Of a stretch of 64,000 nucleotides of DNA, positions 20,009-28,206 are shown in pieces; positions within the stretch are counted from its first letter, which is position 1, and each line of letters starts with the position of its first letter. The notes under the pieces are model-generated. The model worked only from the letters and a program-made list of their open reading frames with translations. It did no database searches and was not told the DNA's origin. The stretch is from Saccharomycodes ludwigii (Eukaryota > Ascomycota > Saccharomycetes > Saccharomycodales > Saccharomycodaceae): positions 186,001 to 250,000 of the forward strand of contig NC_060200.1 of the NCBI RefSeq assembly GCF_020623625.1, written 5' to 3'. A program made the translations under genes and the position numbers.

Positions 20009-21085
20009 TTACGGAGTTGATGGCCCATTGACTGTATTTTTTTCTTTCATTTCCATTTCATCGCCATGCTTTGTTGTGTTTTCTTGTACCTGTATAATCA
20101 TGTCCTCATTTTGATCATCACCAAACTCCTCTTGATCATCACCAAACTCCTCTTGATCATCATCAAACTCCTCTGTATAATCATCATCAAGTTCATCGCC
20201 ATCCTCTTTATAGTCTTCATCATCATCACCCTCTTCCGTATTATCGATAATGATTTTATTCTCATTTTCCTGTTTGCATTTTTCCTCCTTTGCACTGACA
20301 TCTTTGATAGAACATAGGTTGTGCTGATTTTCCATTTCCTCTTTAATTATATAACCTTCTTCTTCATTTTCTATTTCATGTGTTTCATCATCATTATATT
20401 CTTCTCCCTCCTCATCTCCTTCCTCATACTCTTCAAAATTGACGGATACTATACTCTCAATATCTTTCAAAAAATTGGTAGCATGTATGGAATGCAATAT
20501 ATCTTGATTAAGCCAAGTTATTTTTTCTAGTGACGGGTTTATAGATTCTGGACCAGTAATATCATTTTTATTGCCAATGGCACTCTCTCGTTTTGTATAC
20601 CTGGATATTCTTCTTTTCTTGAAATTGTTTTCATTGTCAAAAGATACATCAGTACTTTTAGTTATATCTATATTTCCGCTTTTCAACAAACTTATCGGTT
20701 TCCATGGTATATTAACAATACAGACATCCTCCAAAGCGTTAACAAACTTGGCCAACTCTATAATGTGAAAATATTGTAAAGGATGATAAGCCAATTCACA
20801 TATTCTTAAAATAGTGAAAGGATACTGAAAATTAATTAAAAATTTTTCATTTAAATAATTGGCAATCTTAATTAACCTTTCCTGACAAATATTTATTGTT
20901 TCAACATCAGTTTCACTGAAAATTTTTAAAGGTATCGTTATGGTTAAATGTTGCAATAAATCGTCATTAAATTTTTTTTGTAAGGTTTCAGATGGATGTA
21001 ATAAGATATCATTTAAATTATGATCTATCACTATTGTAGTCAATGATTCATATAATTCTTTAGATTCTATGCCTAAGGGGTTCAT
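20009..21085 (-). CDS. PSY4: Psy4-like regulatory subunit of protein phosphatase 4
   Basis: 358-residue member of the PPP4R2 family, which binds the PP4 catalytic subunit (Pph3) and helps it reverse DNA-damage phosphorylation such as gamma-H2A. The N-terminal domain (about 1-135) has the family's helical blocks, including PFTILRICELAYHPLQYF and a following IPWKP. The rest is disordered and very acidic, with a DDQEEFG repeat near the C terminus. It sits next to COR1 in the same convergent arrangement as YBL046W/YBL045C. The domain match is moderate but synteny makes the assignment secure. Confidence 0.88.
   Translation of the reverse strand: MNPLGIESKELYESLTTIVIDHNLNDILLHPSETLQKKFNDDLLQHLTITIPLKIFSETDVETINICQERLIKIANYLNEKFLINFQYPFTILRICELAYHPLQYFHIIELAKFVNALEDVCIVNIPWKPISLLKSGNIDITKSTDVSFDNENNFKKRRISRYTKRESAIGNKNDITGPESINPSLEKITWLNQDILHSIHATNFLKDIESIVSVNFEEYEEGDEEGEEYNDDETHEIENEEEGYIIKEEMENQHNLCSIKDVSAKEEKCKQENENKIIIDNTEEGDDDEDYKEDGDELDDDYTEEFDDDQEEFGDDQEEFGDDQNEDMIIQVQENTTKHGDEMEMKEKNTVNGPSTP
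20113..20172. repeat. 21-bp tandem repeat in PSY4
   Basis: Almost three copies of a 21-bp unit starting GATCATCACCAAACTCC; they encode DDQEEFG repeats in the acidic tail. The third copy has one difference. Confidence 0.9.
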
Positions 21086-21443
21086 AATTTAGGAGATTCT
21101 TAGTATTTTTTGACGCTATTATTTTATTTTATTTAGGATTGTTTTAATGTTTATCACAAAAGGTTTTTTGAGATGCTTGATTATCAAGAGATAGTTTATC
21201 TTTCTATTTGATTTTTATAACATAAACTGCCACATATAAAACACACGCGCACAAAATTTACTTAGTGAACGGCCTTGTTATTTTTTTTTTACCAGAAAAA
21301 AAAAAAAAATTGAATAAATAAAATAAATAACAAATATCCGGGTTAATTACTTCATTTAAAAAAAAAAAATTTTTTTTGTTTTGTTTTTTTCTCCTGTAAA
21401 TTCTTTTTCAAATGGAAATATATTCAACCTACAAGGACCAATT

Positions 21444-21475
<32 letters not shown>

Positions 21476-21570
21476 CTTGCTTTTCTCTGTTGGATCTTTT
21501 CATGTTTATTAAAATAATAATCTATCGATAATCAGGAAAAAAAAAAAAAAATCATAGAGCCTATTAGCCA
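21086..21570. promoter_or_regulatory. Divergent promoter PSY4/RSM7
   Basis: A 485-bp gap with A and T homopolymers, notably a T-run of about 26 at 21450-21475. No other gene seen. Confidence 0.5.
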
Positions 21571-22368
21571 ATGTTAGTAAGTTTTAAAAGATTATTACTT
21601 AGGACCAGCAGTAATGCTGCAACAGCAAAGTGTATATTATCATTATCAAAAAAGCCATTATCACAACAGATATATAGATATCAAAGCACTAAAACACCAG
21701 CTAACGTTGATAAGTCTCAAGAATTAGATGACGCTACTATTGACAACTGGCTTGAAGCTATTGCTTCGTTGAAAAAAGAGTTTAATGGTCAGGAATATTT
21801 GCCAGACAACTCCTTGACTCCTCCTGGTGTTACCCGTTTAAACATTATGCAAGAAGTCAATGCTATGGATAATTACAAGAAAAATTTTACTCCTACGAGT
21901 GAACAGTTAGCAATGCTAGAGAGTTTAAAGGACAAACCAATCCCAGAACGCAGCGATCCAATTTTACAACACGTGACTAATATGATTATGAGACATGGGA
22001 AGAGAGAAAGAGCTTCCAAGATCTTGAGCCGTGCACTATACCTTGTTTTTATTCAATTACGTCAAGATCCTATTGAAATTTTGAAGAAATGTTTGGATGA
22101 CTTGGCCCCACTAATGATTGTTAAAACTTTTAAAACTGGTGTTGCTAAAGCTGCTACTATTCCGGTTCCACTAAATAAAAGACAACGTAACAGATTAGCT
22201 TGGAAATGGATTGTAGAAGGTAGCGCCAAAAGACCTAGTAAAGACTTTAGTGTTAGGTTAGGGGAAGAATTGGTCTCTGTTTATAACGGAAATTCCAGTG
22301 GGTTTGAAAAAAGGGATTCTATTCATAAAACAGCTATTGCCCATAGAGCTTACATCAAATTGAGGTAG
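21571..22368 (+). CDS. RSM7: Mitochondrial ribosomal protein uS7m
   Basis: Small-subunit mitoribosomal protein of the S7 family, which binds the 3' major domain of 15S rRNA. The 265-residue protein has an Arg/Ser-rich mitochondrial presequence, then the S7 domain in its C-terminal half: [19 protein letters not shown] at about residues 130-148, [14 protein letters not shown] and [19 protein letters not shown]. These are diagnostic of S7. It matches S. cerevisiae Rsm7 (YJR113C), which neighbours NNF1; here about 20 kb lies between them. It is convergent with the VanZ-like gene, as YJR113C is with YJR112W-A. Confidence 0.95.
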   Translation: MLVSFKRLLLRTSSNAATAKCILSLSKKPLSQQIYRYQSTKTPANVDKSQELDDATIDNWLEAIASLKKEFNGQEYLPDNSLTPPGVTRLNIMQEVNAMDNYKKNFTPTSEQLAMLESLKDKPIPERSDPILQHVTNMIMRHGKRERASKILSRALYLVFIQLRQDPIEILKKCLDDLAPLMIVKTFKTGVAKAATIPVPLNKRQRNRLAWKWIVEGSAKRPSKDFSVRLGEELVSVYNGNSSGFEKRDSIHKTAIAHRAYIKLR

Positions 22369-22405
22369 TTTTTGGACACTATTACATACACAACTTGTAC
22401 ATACT

Positions 22406-22841
22406 CTAGTTTATATAATAATAAAAGTAGTTTACCAGTAAACCACAGAAAGAACCCAGAATATTTGCGCAAATGTCCAATATATCGAAACTTCTTGAGG
22501 GATTCAATATTTTTTGTAGGAACTCTGAACCAATACCGGCTACAAGACAGCATGTAAATACGGATAAATGTATTTTATTCAAAGTAACGTAGTAATTTGT
22601 GTATTGGAAAACAGATATACTCTTGAAAAATAATATAGTTTCAATCATAAACACGGTAAAATGCAGTATTTTATCATTTCCTATAGTGTCATTGTTGAGT
22701 GCATCTTGGGATATTATTGTTTTGTTAGATAGGCCTAAGGTATAATACTATCGGTATTGATATAATAAACAGAATCGCATATCTACAGTTTATAGATAAT
22801 TCGAAATTTTTTGAATTTGATTTTAGGTGATAGGAGACCAT
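22406..22841 (-). CDS. VanZ-like small membrane protein; candidate +1 programmed frameshift gene
   Basis: Two overlapping minus-strand frames make one 144-residue protein if a +1 shift occurs. Frame A starts at ATG 22841 and gives residues 1-35 with a hydrophobic segment (YAILFIISIPIVLYL); it would stop as a 38-residue product at TAA three codons later. Frame B continues to 22406 and carries the VanZ-family motif NDKILHF, a second hydrophobic stretch, then IGSEFLQKILNPSRSFDILDICANILGS split over the last two helices. The frames meet at CTT AGG C (22739-22733), the known Ty1/ABP140-type +1 slip heptamer: reading CTT, skipping A, reading GGC enters frame B exactly. It is convergent with RSM7 like S. 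cerevisiae YJR112W-A. Alternatives: an indel error, or an intron with a poor donor (GTAGAT) that would remove the first membrane helix. Function unknown. Confidence 0.72.
22733..22739 (-). promoter_or_regulatory. Candidate +1 ribosomal frameshift heptamer CTT-AGG-C
   Basis: On the minus strand the zero frame reads TAC CTT AGG CCT ATC TAA. CTT AGG C is identical to the Ty1 and ABP140 shift site, where peptidyl-tRNA-Leu slips +1 while the AGG codon waits for its tRNA. The +1 frame downstream is the VanZ core. No recoding activity can be proved from DNA alone. Confidence 0.65.
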
Positions 22842-23906
22842 GTTTTTGCGTGTAAGATGAGGTTGGAAATAATATTTAAATTCACTAGCAAATTTATCGA
22901 GAATAGAAAAATAAATAAAAAAATGTATTCACGGGGTCTTGATAATAGTTGTTAGTTATTTTAGAGTGTAATGAATACAGTGTGTTATTAGAATTTGGAT
23001 TGATGTACAAGCTCCAATCTATTCTGTCATCAACCTTTTCTTTTTTTTTTATACGATGTTACCCTGAAAACAAAGTTTGTTTACAAATTAAAGAATTATT
23101 TATTTTTATTCGGTACAAAATTATTTCAGTGAGCGAATTACCAAATAGGGTAAACAATTCCGAAACAAATGGTTTTCCTGGTTGTTAATAGAGTAAATTG
23201 TGATCCGGGTTACAATGTTAAATTAAAAAAAAAAATAACAGGGATGAGAAAGAGAGAATAACTCCTTCTTTCGGACTTATAGTATCTGTGAATATATATA
23301 AAGATATTGTAATAGAAACAACTTATGGCCTCCGAGGAAGGGATAAAACATCTAATTTGAAAAGAGTATGTTGTTTATATGTACCATTGTTTAGTACATT
23401 AAGATATACCACAACACAGCACCACGCAACACTCAGCTATTCTTCATCGTAGCAATCTGACAATACTTTTAAAATAAGTTTTTTTTTAGTTAAAAAAAAA
23501 AAAACCCTTTTCAAATTATTTACGAAGAAATTAAAAAAAGATGGGTATTTACTACAACAGAGTTGAGACGGGATTGGGAAATAGCCCCATTTTATTAAAA
23601 GCAATTTGAGGTATTTTTTTTTTTATTTTTTTTTCCTTTTTACTTTTTCCAAGTTCACTTTTTATCCGAGTTTAAGAAATAGCTGGGAATCCCCCTCCTT
23701 TTTTTAAATATATCTTTGACGTATAATTTTTCTTTCGGGAAAAACAACATTTACACGGAGCGTCAACTATGAAAATTATTTAACGGTTCTTAAAAAAAAA
23801 AAAAAATTAAAAAAAAAAACTACGTGCCTTAAAATCTAAACAAAAAAAAAAAAAAATAAATGCCTCGAACAAAAGTGAAAAAAAAAAAATGACTCCTATA
23901 AGAAAG

Positions 23907-23938
<32 letters not shown>

Positions 23939-24118
23939 TATAAATAATCAATATCAAACAGATGTAGATTCACCTTTTATCACTGATAGTGGAAAAATTA
24001 ATCACATTTATAAACACGCACATAGAATATTAATACGTTGACGTTAGGGTACCGTTACTGAGTGTTAATTAAAATAAATATAAATTGGATAGAGTAATAT
24101 AATATAATATAAACTAAT
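22842..24118. promoter_or_regulatory. Divergent region VanZ-like gene/ECM13
   Basis: A 1.28-kb gap. It contains A-runs at 23770-23920, an AT repeat at about 23920-23943, and a TTCCGAAA (23157-23164) with no partner elements. A 79-codon frame at 22949-23188 has no recognisable features. Confidence 0.5.
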
Positions 24119-24859
24119 ATGAAGTTGGTAACCATGGATAATTTAAGTTTAACACAACAATATCTTTTAGCAGATAAAATACGTTCCAAGTTATACAACT
24201 GCGTAAATAACACTAAAGCACAACACCGAAACAAGGAGTACAATTTACGTGTATTGGTTGGCCATGCCATGCTCTTGGATAAATTAATGGATAATTTGAA
24301 TACTACCTTGACTACTAATGCCAGTAGTTGTACTACCGTCACTTTTGCCGAAGAGGAGAATGCTAAAAAAGTTGAAGTCCAAGAAGAGTACCATAATAAT
24401 AATGATGATGATGATTTTTTTTATAGTTATTCTTCTAGTGATGAAGATGAAGAGGATGAGGACGACTATGCTGGTACTGACGATGATGATGATGACGATG
24501 ATGTCGATGAAGTTTATACCGTTCATAATTATAGCAATATTGACAATAATGCTACTGACCGGAATGAACCTGAGTTTCAATATCGTTTACATAAAGTGGC
24601 CTCAAATAATGGATGTGGTATTAGTAACGTTAATAGTGGTATAAAAATATCACACCATACAGAGGAAGATGAAGAAGATAGCGATGATGAAAGGGATAAC
24701 ATTATAGTACATCATATATCCATTGAAAATGAGAATAACGTTAGAAATATTGGTAATGTTACAAGGATTAACACGCATGATGCCATTAAGAGGAGTATAA
24801 CACATGATAATAGCAGAAATGAGGTAGATTTAGGTACCTTAAATGTGATATGTGTGTGA
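24119..24859 (+). CDS. ECM13: Ecm13/YJR115W family protein
   Basis: 246-residue protein whose N-terminal 65 residues hold the only ordered part: [17 protein letters not shown], then [21 protein letters not shown]. From memory this matches S. cerevisiae Ecm13 and its ohnolog YJR115W, small proteins of unknown biochemical role. The remainder is highly acidic and Asn/Asp-rich, with Asp runs at about 122-129. Position supports the call: it lies between counterparts of YJR113C (RSM7) and YBL041W (PRE7), where a single pre-duplication ancestor of ECM13 (YBL043W) and YJR115W should be. Met6 is an alternative start with a better-looking context for the conserved block. Confidence 0.75.
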   Translation: MKLVTMDNLSLTQQYLLADKIRSKLYNCVNNTKAQHRNKEYNLRVLVGHAMLLDKLMDNLNTTLTTNASSCTTVTFAEEENAKKVEVQEEYHNNNDDDDFFYSYSSSDEDEEDEDDYAGTDDDDDDDDVDEVYTVHNYSNIDNNATDRNEPEFQYRLHKVASNNGCGISNVNSGIKISHHTEEDEEDSDDERDNIIVHHISIENENNVRNIGNVTRINTHDAIKRSITHDNSRNEVDLGTLNVICV

Positions 24860-25063
24860 AAGAGGGAGGCATTGGGTGTTTTTTTTCCCTAAAAGAATGC
24901 TTTTTCTAAGATTAGATTTCTTTTTTTATTTCTGGGAGCTTTTTTATCCACGATCTTATTGTTTGCAGGTGTACTATTTTTTTTTTTTTGCTAATGACGG
25001 TTATGAATATTCGTATGTTGATGATTTATATATACAGATATATACTTTTTTTTTTTCAGGATT

Positions 25064-25094
<31 letters not shown>

Positions 25095-25266
25095 TCACTA
25101 TTATTATTGATTTTAATTTATATGTGTGCTGTATATTACTATTTCTTAGCGGTGGTATCCTTTCAACATATAAACCATTCATTTTCTGATGTGGCAGTTC
25201 ATCTCATTTCATTTCACCTTTTTTCTCTTTTGACGTATTACCATCTACCCTTCTTATCCGTCTGGT

Positions 25267-25290
25267 GTCCGAAATATTCCAACTTCGGAC
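25267..25290. promoter_or_regulatory. Inverted repeat GTCCGAA-N10-TTCGGAC
   Basis: A perfect 7-bp inverted repeat with a 10-bp spacer, about 205-225 bp upstream of PRE7. The CCG...CGG layout is that of a dimeric Zn2Cys6 activator site (CCG-N14-CGG). The cognate factor is unknown. Confidence 0.4.
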
Positions 25291-25397
25291 TAACTGTTCA
25301 AATTTATATCACACAGTTTTTGTTTTTTTTTTTTTTTCCTTTCTTTAAATCTTCAGTACCTTTTTTTTTCTTATAAAAAAAAAGAAAATACTGAGCG

Positions 25398-25406
25398 AGT
25401 GGCAAA
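25398..25406 (+). promoter_or_regulatory. PACE-like proteasome box (AGTGGCAAA)
   Basis: AGTGGCAAA differs at one position from the PACE consensus GGTGGCAAA bound by the proteasome regulator Rpn4. It lies 88 bp upstream of the PRE7 start, the usual distance for proteasome genes. Confidence 0.65.
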
Positions 25407-25493
25407 AGCTTTGCTATGTTTTATTTGACAAAATATAGTATCAAAAAAAGTCAGTCAAAATTGATCATATATTCTAGCGATTGAACTATTAAA

Positions 25494-26222
25494 ATGTCAG
25501 AAAACAACAGTATCAGTAAGCTAATTCAACATCAATTCAATCCATACACAGACAATGGTGGTACTATCTTAGGTATTGCAGGTGAAGATTTTGCAGTTTT
25601 AGCAGGGGATACAAGAAATACAGTTGATTATTCTATTAATTCTAGATACGAACCTAAAGTGTTTGATGTAGGTGATGATATATTAATGAGCGCTAATGGA
25701 TTTGCAGCTGATGGTACCGCGTTGGTGAAAAGATTCAAGAACGGCCTGAAATGGTATCATTTTGACCATGATGGGAGTAGTACGAGCAGAGGAATCAAAA
25801 AAATGCGTTTAAGCACTGCTGCTAGAAGTATACAACATTTGCTATATGGTAAAAGATTTTTCCCTTATTATGTTCACACAATTATTGCAGGTTTAGATGA
25901 AAATGGTAAAGGTGCCGTGTATTCATTTGATCCTGTCGGCTCATATGAGAGAGAACAATGTAGGGCAGGTGGTGCTGCAGCTTCATTAATTATGCCCTTT
26001 TTAGATAATCAAGTAAATTTTAAGAACCAATATGAACCAGGAACCAATGGAACTATTAAAAAGAAAGTTGAGTACTTAACCATTGACGAAGTTATCAAAT
26101 TGGTGAAGGATGCTTTTACATCTGCTACTGAAAGACATATATCTGTTGGTGATGGCTTACAAATCTTGATTGTTACCAAAGATGGTGTTAAAGAAGAGTA
26201 TCATCCATTAAAAAAGGATTGA
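25494..26222 (+). CDS. PRE7: 20S proteasome subunit beta 6
   Basis: Non-catalytic beta-ring subunit of the 20S proteasome (beta 6, Pre7/C5 family). The 242-residue protein has the beta-type N-terminal block NPYTDNGGTILGIAGEDFAVLAGDTR, the subunit-typical YYVHTIIAGLDE and GAVYSFDPVGSYEREQCRAGG segments, and the C-terminal SVGDGLQILIVTKDG strand. Length agrees with the S. cerevisiae protein (241). The catalytic N-terminal threonine arrangement is not used in this subunit. The upstream PACE-like box fits co-regulation with other proteasome genes. Confidence 0.97.
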   Translation: MSENNSISKLIQHQFNPYTDNGGTILGIAGEDFAVLAGDTRNTVDYSINSRYEPKVFDVGDDILMSANGFAADGTALVKRFKNGLKWYHFDHDGSSTSRGIKKMRLSTAARSIQHLLYGKRFFPYYVHTIIAGLDENGKGAVYSFDPVGSYEREQCRAGGAAASLIMPFLDNQVNFKNQYEPGTNGTIKKKVEYLTIDEVIKLVKDAFTSATERHISVGDGLQILIVTKDGVKEEYHPLKKD

Positions 26223-26397
26223 AGTATTTACATTTTAATTTCCCCCCCTTCCTTTTTTATTAAAATTATCTAAATACGTAAGTAAGTGAGAAAGATATAT
26301 ATACGTATGTATGTATATTATATTGCAATAGTTATATAATATTTATTGACGCGCAACCTTTACCAAGATACATATATTCTCCCCTTTCTTTGTATTA

Positions 26398-27057
26398 CTA
26401 ATGTGGCAATTCAAAATTTTTACCCTTTAAGACTCTTTTATAGTAAATATAAAAGAAGTCTGAATATAACAAAGTTTGAATAAACCCGGCAACAAAACTA
26501 ATTTTTTCAAACCTTTCTTCAAACATATATCTCCAAATCCAATTGGGTATGTATAAAGCTCTATATAACCCTAAAGCAAAAATGTAATGAGTTGTTAAAG
26601 TAGTGGCTTGCTTTGCCTTGGATAACATAAACAATTGAGGTAATATGGCAACACTTTCTAACCATATAGAGAAACTCCACATAACCTGCAAAAAACTAAA
26701 TTTATAGTTGAAAATCAACCCCAATGCTAAAGATACAAGCAAAATATATTGGATTTTAAAGGAGTCCTTGGAAATCATATCGCTGTAAGCAATTGGATTT
26801 TTAACTTTGCACCTTTGTATTAACATTACAGTATAAATAGAGGATGTAATAAAGAAAATTTTGAAAATTGTATTATAAAATGAAATGAAATGGAATGTTA
26901 ATAAATCTAAGTATCTTGCCAAATAAACAATGCTATAGCATACTTGAGTTTTTAAAGAGACGCCATCTACATTGGATGTGACCCTAATGGTTTGTAATAG
27001 AATTAAAATGCTAGCCAAGTGACTAAGGTCACCCAATAATCGGAATATATTTAACAT
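26398..27057 (-). CDS. ERD2: ER retention (HDEL) receptor Erd2
   Basis: Seven-helix Golgi receptor that returns soluble ER proteins bearing HDEL-type tails. The 219-residue protein matches the KDEL-receptor family throughout: MLNIFRLLGDLSHLASILILL, YLARYLDLLTFHFISFYN, SFSIWLESVAILPQLFMLSK and ALGLYRALYIPNWIWRY, with YSDFFYIYY near the end. The frame is continuous from the first codon, whereas, as I recall, S. cerevisiae ERD2 carries an intron near its 5' end; no splice is needed here. It faces PRE7 convergently, as YBL040C does YBL041W. Confidence 0.97.
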   Translation of the reverse strand: MLNIFRLLGDLSHLASILILLQTIRVTSNVDGVSLKTQVCYSIVYLARYLDLLTFHFISFYNTIFKIFFITSSIYTVMLIQRCKVKNPIAYSDMISKDSFKIQYILLVSLALGLIFNYKFSFLQVMWSFSIWLESVAILPQLFMLSKAKQATTLTTHYIFALGLYRALYIPNWIWRYMFEERFEKISFVAGFIQTLLYSDFFYIYYKRVLKGKNFELPH

Positions 27058-28206
27058 TATTATTATTATTATTTTTTCAAATATTTTTTATTTTTTATTT
27101 TTTTTTTGAGTAGATGATCTGTTGTAACTGGCAGTTTATCTGTTGTAAAGGAATAATAAACAATATCAGTAAAGAATAACAGCAAATGGAAAAAAAAAAT
27201 AATATTTGAAAAAATAAAAAAATAAAAAATAAAAAATAAAAAATAAAAAATAAAATTTGAAAAAATAAAAAAAAAAAATTACAAAATAAAAACCTGAAAA
27301 GCTAAATTCAAAACGTGGGAAAACGCCGCGGGGAATGAATTTTTTCTTACTTTTAGTTACAGGTTTTGTTTAGAACTTTTATTATAAAATAAGCCCATTG
27401 TATATAATGCAAATGTTGAAATAATTTGTGCCTTTAGGTATTACCCAAAGTGAAAATGCTACTTTCTTTAACTGTTCTTGTTGTATCGAAATGTACCTTT
27501 ATTATTACAAGTTCTTACGCAACATCTATTTTAAGGTTTGGATCATATATGGTTAACTATCTATCTTTTTCCTGTTCTTCTATATATTTCCAAATTAATA
27601 GATATGTATAGAGTAATAAATCACTCACCGCATTGTACATAAATGAATCCAGTGTCAAAAAAAAAAAAAAAAAAAAAAAAAACTAAATAGTCGAACAAGC
27701 CAGCTTTAATCCTACAGTAATTACTATCTGATCTATACAAATCTCTTCAACTTAAACAACAATATCAAGTCTCTACCAGGACACTAATAAAATTATTTTT
27801 GCTCAGAAGATTTCAAAATCAATAATACTAGCAAATGCGAATGTACTTTTCATTGCTGAAAAAAAAAATAGGTTAAGCTTGTAGAAGAATCAAAATAACT
27901 TTTAAACTTAACTTTTCTATGACGACTAATATCCCACTTGTTATTATATGTTATATGTTTTTTTTGCATCATACGGGAAGCACATAAAACATATAAAGAA
28001 GAAAATACGAAACTATCAAACATGTTTGTTAAGATAATATTTTAAAACTTATAAGTTAAATATTACAAAGCCTTTTTTACTAAGTAATTACGGGTGTAAT
28101 TTGACTAATCATTTATTTTAAACTATAGCTCATATATCATTATTCTAATCATTACTATTAAGTACTTGTATATATAATAAAAAAAATTTAATAAATGTCA
28201 TCCTAA
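27058..28206. other. Intergenic ERD2/OPT2-like
   Basis: A 1.15-kb gap between two minus-strand genes. It contains an AAAAAAT-type repeat at about 27209-27254 and an A-run at 27658-27681. I see no gene and no RNA gene signature. Confidence 0.5.

Larger units (their letters stand above)
24860..25493. promoter_or_regulatory. PRE7 promoter region
   Basis: A 634-bp gap with T-runs, a TTTA repeat near 25062-25095, a perfect inverted repeat GTCCGAA/TTCGGAC at 25267-25290 and a PACE-like box at 25398-25406. A 174-codon open frame at 24852-25376 is Phe/Leu/Tyr-rich, overlaps the ECM13 end, and is rejected as a gene. Confidence 0.55.

Noticed and set aside
22706-22787. Spliceosomal intron in the VanZ-like gene (donor GTAGAT, branch-like TCTAAC, acceptor CCAAG)
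   Set aside because: It would restore the frame, but the donor and acceptor are poor and it would delete the first membrane helix. Using the ATAG acceptor instead with this donor creates a stop. Kept as an alternative in the finding.
22949-23188. 79-codon open frame upstream of the VanZ-like gene
   Set aside because: No recognisable domain, start context or neighbour support.
24852-25376. 174-codon plus-strand open frame
   Set aside because: Composed of Phe/Leu/Tyr/Ile from T-rich sequence, overlaps the ECM13 end, and covers the PRE7 promoter elements.
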